From Amorphochlora amoebiformis (Eukaryota; Cercozoa; Chlorarachniophyceae): 64,000 bases of DNA. Location of the stretch: NCBI GenBank assembly GCA_054601695.1, contig BAAHQB010000008.1:992001-1056000 (forward strand), read 5' to 3'. Positions 1-64,000 of the stretch are shown here, one piece after another. Each line of letters begins with the position of its first letter. The stretch's first letter is position 1. The notes beneath the pieces were generated by a model, which had not been told where the DNA came from, searched no databases, and saw nothing but the letters and a program-made list of their open reading frames with translations. A program made the position numbers and the translations under genes.

Positions 1-47
1 TATATACATTTAAAGAAACATATTTATAAAAAAAATATGTATGCATG

Positions 48-78
<31 letters not shown>

Positions 79-737
79 ATATACATGTATACATATACAT
101 GCATGTTATATGTGTATAAATATATATATATGTACATGTATATATGTATATATACATGCATGTTTTATATATATAAGCATATACATATTTATATATACAT
201 TTACATATACACATACATATATTACACATATATAAGCATATATACATATGTATATATAAATATGTATAAATGCTTATACATAAAATATGTATATATATAT
301 ATATATGCATACATATTTTTTATAAATATATTCTTTAAATGTACATATACATGTATAAATACAAATACAAAAATTACATTAAATGAAAAATATTTTCATA
401 CATGATTTTTTGTGTATACTACACATATCTATACACATACATATTATATACATACATATTTTTGATACATAAGCATATATACATACATATATATATACAC
501 ACATGTATATATATACACATATACATACATACATACATATATATTTAAATATGTATATATACACATACATATACATATATGTATACATATGATCGATTAA
601 ATTGCAATATGGTTTACACACACATATATATATATATTATATATATATATATATATATATGTCTATTATGTACCCAGAGACTGCAAAGAGGGAAAAATAT
701 ACATATGCACAACACACGCGCGCGCGCACACACACAC

Positions 738-773
<36 letters not shown>

Positions 774-800
774 GTGCGTGTGTGTGTATTATATACCCAG
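1..800. repeat. TA/TATACA microsatellite, upstream intron or flank
   Basis: This stretch is almost entirely (TA)n, ATATACAT and GTATATAT words with short CA/CG alternations near 700-740. I find no supported gene in it. It contains one exon-like fragment at about 664-694 that resembles the start of the exon at 801. Because the exon at 801 opens in the middle of a codon, this stretch is probably an intron of the gene that continues to 35636. The open frames here are repeat translations (Tyr/Ile/Met only). Confidence 0.7.
664..694 (+). pseudogene. echo of exon 1 (5' part)
   Basis: The sequence around 664-694 repeats the acceptor and first ~20 nt of the exon at 801 (shared TATTATxTACCCAG followed by AGxCTxCAAAGAG), with several substitutions. 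It then runs back into TA repeats with no donor. It looks like a decayed upstream copy of the intron end plus exon start. Confidence 0.6.
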
Positions 801-35636
<34,836 letters not shown>

Positions 35637-36170
35637 CCATGAATTTCAACTAGTCTGCGCACGCAAAATCACACACCTATCTGAGTTGATCATCAAGGCC
35701 AAGATTAAAACGATATCATTTTTGTCCTGTGTCCGTATGTGCATAACATCTGGGGGGCGGCCAGAGAAGCCCCCAGCCATAGATGCGGTACGTCCGATAT
35801 GCACATACTAGACATATACTAGATATCTAGGATATACTACTACTAGTACTAGTATATACTACTATATATAGCTAGTACTAGCGGCTGGATCTCGTGGATT
35901 TCAGGCATGCTATCCTCATATGCAGATAGTATAGGGAACTCAGATTTTGGTGATAGATAATCTAGATAATATTATTCTGGTATCGTTCCATGTTGATCAT
36001 ACATAGTACATATACATACTCTTACCAGACATAGGTACCGTAAGATATTAATCTACTACTGCTAGTACTGACTAGTCCAGTTAATAACGTAAAAGATAGT
36101 TCAAGATGCCGCCGCCGTGACGCGACGAGATTTGGACAAAGCAAAGAAGCCACTCACTAGACTACTACGT
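35637..36170. other. intergenic gap, tail-to-tail genes; CTAG-rich
   Basis: This gap separates the stop of the PH-domain gene from the stop of the minus-strand HAD gene. It contains no long TA tract. Instead 35800-36080 is dense in CTAG, ACTAGT and TACTACTAG words. No gene is visible. Both 3' ends and their polyadenylation signals should lie here, but I cannot identify them. Confidence 0.7.
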
Positions 36171-36995
36171 TCATTTGCCCTTACTTTCCTCACTGAGTGT
36201 CTTCAAAGCATACTCCCAGCAAGAACTAGTGAAACAGTGAGGAACACCAAAAGCATGTACTCCTGTTGCCCACGCAGCCTCTACGTTCTCCATAGTGTCA
36301 TCGAAAAGCATGATTTCGGCATGCTTAAGCTCTTTACCCGTTCGCTTCGTATAGTCCTTGATGACCTTCTCGATATGCCATGCCTTGGAGTTGGGCATCT
36401 TCTTCTCCTTGAACTCCTTGAGCTGGGTTATGTTTGAAAAGTTAGGGTAGGGATTTAGGGTCACTTAAGCTTGTTTTTGCAGGTTAATGTTTATAATGAA
36501 TCTATACCAACATATCTATGCAAATATAAATACTAGACAATGGTTTAAAATAAATACATATATAATATGTAATATATATATATATATATATATATGTATA
36601 TTATATACATATAAATATACAATACACCCGATGATAACAAGAATATTACACATATGTCTGTATATAAAAAAATATATAAATATATAATATATATATATTA
36701 TATGTATATATATATATATATATTATATATAGATGTAATTTATCCATGAATAGATCATATCCGAAAGATTGGGACCACACGGATAGATGGAGGAGAGGCA
36801 AAGAGAGAGGGAGAAACGCTATGTATGTATATTAATATATACTATGTATATAAATATATTTACATCTAAATATATATTATATTCTCTATATATATATGTA
36901 TAATATATAATATACATATATATATATATATATATATATTTCTTTATATGTGCAAATTATATATTATATATACATATAATATATATATATATATA

Positions 36996-37074
<79 letters not shown>

Positions 37075-38103
37075 CATATATATTTATATGATATATATTT
37101 ATTTAGTACATATTACAAATGCTACAAATTTCATGAACAAAATTATACATTTATATCAATGGAAATATATAAACATATATATATTTACATAAATACGTAC
37201 GTAAATATATTATATACATATATACTTTCTTCATGTATTCACACACATTTATTAATAATATATGTATATATGTATATATGTATATATATATATATATATA
37301 TTTAATGTAAAATATATACATATACATATACATATATATATATATATATGTATATTATACGAAATGTACATGTTCAGATTGTTTACCTGGGAGTTCCGAA
37401 GCTTGGGTAGGGCAGCAGCTATGTAGAGCTGTTCACGGATATGTTTTGCATTCTTCTCCGCCAGCTCCTTGTGCTCCTTAAACGCTGGTATCTTGCTATA
37501 CAACGCCGTAAAGGTCTCCATAATTAAATCCTCCACTAATTTCTCCCCTGCCATCCCCCCGTCCTTCGCTACATCTGGGTTGAGTAGCACTAGCCTATCC
37601 GAAAAAGTGACCACACCCACAGATACATTCTTGTGAAGCAAGTGGGGCACCTGACAACACAGATTTTCTACACGTCCATCAACCCGCGTTGGCTAATTCA
37701 AATGAGATCAACACAAATCTCTCGGAGAGTATACTTACCAAAATTTTGAAGGCTCGCGTGACCTCCTTTGTCAGGATTTTGATATCGTCCTTCCACAATC
37801 CTCGTGTGTGTGTGTTCAACAGTGTGTTGTCCATGTCCCACAGAACCTATCCAGCATTCATAAGGAGATTTCAAAATGCATCTTGGCAGTTGTATACCAT
37901 TTTTATCGTTGAAGGAGGCATGGGGGGCAATGATTTCCAATTGGTTGCCCTGTCGCTCGTCAGGTCTATTTTCCCCCTCTTAATCTGCGAGAAAACACCT
38001 CAATCTTCCACTTGAATTCACCGTGAATATTTTTCTCGTATACCGCCTGTATTAGTTGCCATTCCGGTCCTTTGTTCCTCTTTGTACGTGCTTTCGTTGC
38101 CAT
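36171..38103 (-). CDS. HAD-superfamily hydrolase-like protein, four exons
   Basis: Exons on the minus strand: 38103-37999, 37846-37739, 37650-37387, 36422-36171; lengths 105, 108, 264 and 252 nt, all joining in phase 0, for 242 aa. Exon 2 opens with [11 protein letters not shown], the DxDxT nucleophile motif of HAD enzymes. Exon 3 has VGVVTFSDR, fitting the motif II Ser/Thr strand. Exon 4 has [14 protein letters not shown], fitting the motif IV Asp-Asp loop. HAD proteins are mostly Mg-dependent phosphatases; the substrate here is unknown. The start Met ([12 protein letters not shown]) is the first in frame after the promoter gap; an in-frame Met at 38256 would overlap the neighbouring gene's start and is less likely. 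Introns 1 and 2 are short (152 and 88 nt) and repeat-free, unlike those of both neighbours. Intron 3 (964 nt) is TA-rich. Confidence 0.87.
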
Positions 38104-38246
38104 ACGAGCCAGCCCGGAAGCTTCCCACAGGGGCCCGGGATTTATGTGGGATCCCCGATGAAATTCGAAAATTTGGCATAAATTTAGTTGTGATGGGTTC
38201 CGAGAACCTTTTTTATATTTTCGGTTCCGATTTGACTTGAGTCGCC
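38104..38246. promoter_or_regulatory. divergent promoter region
   Basis: Only 143 bp separate the start codons of the minus-strand HAD gene and the plus-strand carotenoid-isomerase-like gene. The region is free of TA microsatellite and has a GGTTCCGAGAACC near-palindrome and a second CGGTTCCGA word at about 38196-38228. I see no certain TATA box. Both transcripts must start in or near this stretch, so co-regulation is plausible but not shown. Confidence 0.6.
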
Positions 38247-61073
<22,827 letters not shown>

Positions 61074-61259
61074 CTTCGAATTCGGAACTTTCGGGAATAA
61101 TTATCAAGTTATGTTGATAATGGTCATGGGCCCCAAAACTAGAAAAGTTGAAAACTCAGCTTCTACTCAGCTTCTATTACTACTACTACTTCTATGGTAT
61201 ACATACAATACGGATTCTTGGGTATTCTCAATATTCTGGCGTATAACTCAGTGTATACA

Positions 61260-62900
61260 TCACATCTAGACATACGTAAATATTACATATATCCGCGATA
61301 TCACGATCGATACTATCTAGACTATGACGAATCTATGATATACTTGGAATAGTACCAGACGTACTCACATATCCGTTGTGTATTGCAGTGTATATACGGT
61401 AGAGTACGTATACGTAGTACATAGTACTGGTAGTAAGTAGTATAGTGTGAAGTACTAGGTATGACAGCAGTACATGTATCCTAGTACTATGCAATATACT
61501 GATGACATTCTACGTATTCGTATACGTATCCCATTTGAAATTACTATCTAGTCTTGCACCTGCGGACGTGCAAGCGATGGGATTTTAGCTTCGAATTCGG
61601 AACTTTCGGGAATAATTATCAAGTTATGTTGATAATGGTCATGGGCCCCAAAACTAGAAAAGTTAAAAACTCAGCTTCTACTCAGCTTCTATTACTACTA
61701 CTACTTCTATGGTATACATACAATACGGATTCTTACCGTGACTGGGTATTCTCAGTATTCTGGCGTATAACTCAGTGTATACATCACCTTCACATCTAGA
61801 CATACGCAACAGATTACATGTATCCGCGATATCACGATCGATACTATGACGAATCTATGATATACTTGGAATAGTACCAGACGTACTCACGTATACGTGT
61901 GTTGCAGTGTATATACGGTAGAGTACGTATACGTAGTACTATAGTACTCTAGCAAGTAGTATAGTGTGAACTACTAGGTATGACAGCAGTACATGTATCC
62001 AATCCTAGTACTATGCGCCGTACAGGCCATGATGCGTATACGTATACGTATCCCTACTAAGTTACTAGTTGTATCTACTGTCTAAAGTCTTGCACATGAA
62101 TACGTGCAAGCGTACGTGTACGTACGTACTGTACGAATACGCTAGTGTTGTCATAATATAAATGCGTATGCCGTAGATAATCATGCGACACTGTGTATGT
62201 CTTGAGCATGTATCCGCACATACGTACGCATACATATTATACGTTTATGCAGCAATTATGCTACGTATACGTACGTTGTTTGCGCGCAACATAAAAGTAT
62301 ATGTATGTACAGTGAGCGTACGTACGTACATGAACTTCATACATATGACTAGTATGACTAGTATGACTTGAGCTAGGCCGTATGTACGTACATTCACTAG
62401 ATTCCATGGGCCATGGGACTATGACTATAGCCAGTATGCACGACTCGTAACTAGATTTCTACACACCTAGATCTAGAGATCTAGTAGCTACTAGAGCTAG
62501 AGTAGATACCTGGATACACTAGAGATATAGATAGACTCAAGATTCAATGAACTAGCTGTAGAGATAGATCTAGTATACATACTAGACATTATGTACTGAT
62601 ATCTAAGATATAGCTAGTTTTAATTTCTTGTTAGTCAGCTAGATCTTGATCCATGTGATTCTTGCATGTGTCCTTCTAGTCCTCTATAGATATAGACTCA
62701 CTCGTTCAGACTGTGTCACATCTGTTATAAAAACTCAACCTTGGGAAAATAAAACCCGGCACATTCGGCATATTCTAGATATTCAAGCTACAGCATAGCA
62801 TCTAGATTCTGCCGTATAGTGCTAGTAGTTTAGCGTGAGACTTACCGATCAACACATCCAGATTATTGACAGCAAGAGAATTATCCCTACCAAGCCCCCA
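61260..62900. other. intergenic DNA dense in GTAC and CTAG palindromes
   Basis: Beyond the duplicated 3' end, TA microsatellites vanish and 4-bp palindromes dominate: ACGTACGTAC and TACGTATACG words near 62030-62330, then CTAGATCTAGAGATCTAG-type words near 62440-62600. I find no gene or RNA in it. A frame at 62183-62371 is open but has no coding character. Confidence 0.7.
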
Positions 62901-62933
62901 TCAATATATGCCACATAGAACATGGAAGTCCAT

Positions 62934-63032
62934 TCAGTGTTTATAGTGGATGTAATGAAGGTCCCTCTTGGCCTGCGGCTCGAACTGCGCGGCGACAGCT
63001 AGGCCACATCCCATGATTTCTTTGCCGGTGGT
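62934..63032 (-). CDS. probable terminal exon of a minus-strand gene, 5'-partial
   Basis: After a CCCTCAG acceptor (preceded by TTCTTAACA, a real pyrimidine lead-in) the minus strand reads 32 codons, KEIMGCGLAVAAQFEPQAKRD in the middle, then TGA at 62936-62934. Base composition and amino-acid usage are clearly coding-like, unlike its surroundings. The upstream exons would lie across the GA tract to the right. I cannot assign a family from so short a piece. A GTAAG donor-like word at about 62847 in the minus strand could mean the exon continues instead, but the stop would then have to be bypassed. Confidence 0.4.
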   Translation of the reverse strand, partial: TTGKEIMGCGLAVAAQFEPQAKRDLHYIHYKH

Positions 63033-63159
63033 CTGAGGGTGTTAAGAACATTTTAAAGAGTGGACGTATATATCGTATATTATATATATATATTTATATA
63101 TATATATATATTATATACTACACTGCTTAAACGACCCGTAGTCATGTTACCAAAGGCCG

Positions 63160-63200
63160 TAAACAGAGAGACGGAGAGAGAGAGACGGAGAGAGAGAGAG

Positions 63201-63231
<31 letters not shown>

Positions 63232-63330
63232 GAGAGACAGAGAGAGAGACAGAGAGACAGAGAGACAGAGAGACAGAGAGAGAGAGAGAGAAAGAGAGAG
63301 AGACAGAGAGAGACAGACAGAGAGAGAGAC

Positions 63331-63380
<50 letters not shown>

Positions 63381-63418
63381 GGAGAGAGAGAGGGAGAGAC
63401 GGAGAGAGAGAGAGAGAG

Positions 63419-63470
<52 letters not shown>

Positions 63471-63484
63471 GGAGAGAGAGAGAG

Positions 63485-63518
<34 letters not shown>

Positions 63519-63568
63519 GGAGAGAGAGACGGAGAGAGAGACGGAGAGAGAGAGAGAGAGAGAGAGAG

Positions 63569-63636
<68 letters not shown>

Positions 63637-63822
63637 GGAGAGAGAGAGAGAGAGACGGAGAGAGAGAGAGAGAGACGGAGAGAGAGAGAGAGAGAGACGG
63701 AGAGAGAGAGAGAGAGAGACGGAGAGAGAGAGAGAGACGGAGAGAGAGAGAGAGACGGAGAGAGAGAGAGAGAGTGAGAGACGGGGAGAGAGAGAGAGAC
63801 GGAGAGAGAGAGAGAGAGAGAG

Positions 63823-63862
<40 letters not shown>

Positions 63863-63957
63863 GGAGAGAGAGAGGAAGAGAGAGAGACAGAGAGAGACAG
63901 AGAGAGAGATGGAGAGAGAGAGAGATGGAGAGAGAGAGAGACGGAGAGAAAGAGAGA
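63160..63957 (+). repeat. GAGAGA/GACGGAGA tract, about 800 bp
   Basis: A purine tract of GAGAGA broken regularly by ACGGAG and ACAGAG words. On the minus strand it is a CT tract and probably lies in an intron of the minus-strand gene whose terminal exon is at 62934-63032. The long Arg/Glu and Ser/Leu frames are repeat translations. Confidence 0.9.
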
Positions 63958-64000
63958 CCCCCTTGTAAATTTTCGCATAATAAGCATGCTACTACCACGG

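Noticed and set aside
37-405. Tyr/Ile/Met-rich frames here and throughout the window
   Set aside because: TA, TATACA and ATATGT repeats lack frequent stops in some frames; composition is repeat-driven and the frames occur on both strands equally.
63060-63998. 280-300-residue frames rich in Arg/Glu or Ser/Leu
   Set aside because: They are translations of a GAGAGA/ACGGAG tract on both strands; the repeat, not selection, keeps them open.

Overview
The window is nuclear DNA of a eukaryote. It carries three readable protein genes and the edge of a fourth. The coding signal is broken into very short exons (mostly 25-110 nt) set in long introns made largely of (TA)n and related GTATAT/TACATA microsatellites, with CT/GA tracts and degenerate TTAGGG/CCCTAA telomere-type repeats. 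Most long open frames (Tyr/Ile-rich, Ser/Leu-rich or Arg/Glu-rich) are translations of these simple repeats and are not genes. I rebuilt the genes by hand from splice sites, reading-phase continuity and protein family resemblance.

Layout. (1) About 801-35636, plus strand: a gene of at least 76 exons whose start lies upstream of exon 1, probably outside the window. It encodes about 1,513 residues with an N-terminal pleckstrin-homology-like domain followed by a long helical region I cannot assign. (2) 35637-36170: a short intergenic gap poor in TA repeats and rich in CTAG words. (3) 38103-36171, minus strand: a compact four-exon gene of 242 aa with HAD-superfamily motifs. (4) 38104-38246: a 143-bp divergent promoter region. 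(5) 38247-61073, plus strand: a complete 31-exon gene of 659 aa encoding a carotenoid-isomerase/phytoene-desaturase-like FAD enzyme with a hydrophobic N-terminal targeting segment. (6) 61074-62900: tandem copies of the last exon and its downstream sequence, then DNA dense in GTAC/CTAG palindromes. (7) 62934-63032, minus strand: a likely terminal exon of another gene, next to an 800-bp GA tract.

Organism. A plastid-type carotenoid isomerase with a presequence suggests a photosynthetic or plastid-bearing alga or protist. TTAGGG-type repeats, introns in the tens per gene, GT-AG splicing with occasional GC-AG, and dispersed 260-290-bp elements fit several algal lineages. I cannot name the lineage from sequence alone.

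Most unusual points. (a) Exons have decayed partial copies ('exon echoes') in the adjoining introns. They usually keep the neighbouring splice site, appear in direct tandem series of up to five, and in one case are inverted. (b) Some short introns consist almost wholly of telomere repeats. (c) The acceptor AG commonly sits directly at the end of a TA tract with no polypyrimidine tract. (d) A family of elements with tRNA-like A and B boxes and TGTTA/TAACA ends sits inside the TA tracts of the introns. Together these suggest a slippage- or break-repair-driven process of intron growth and possibly intron birth.
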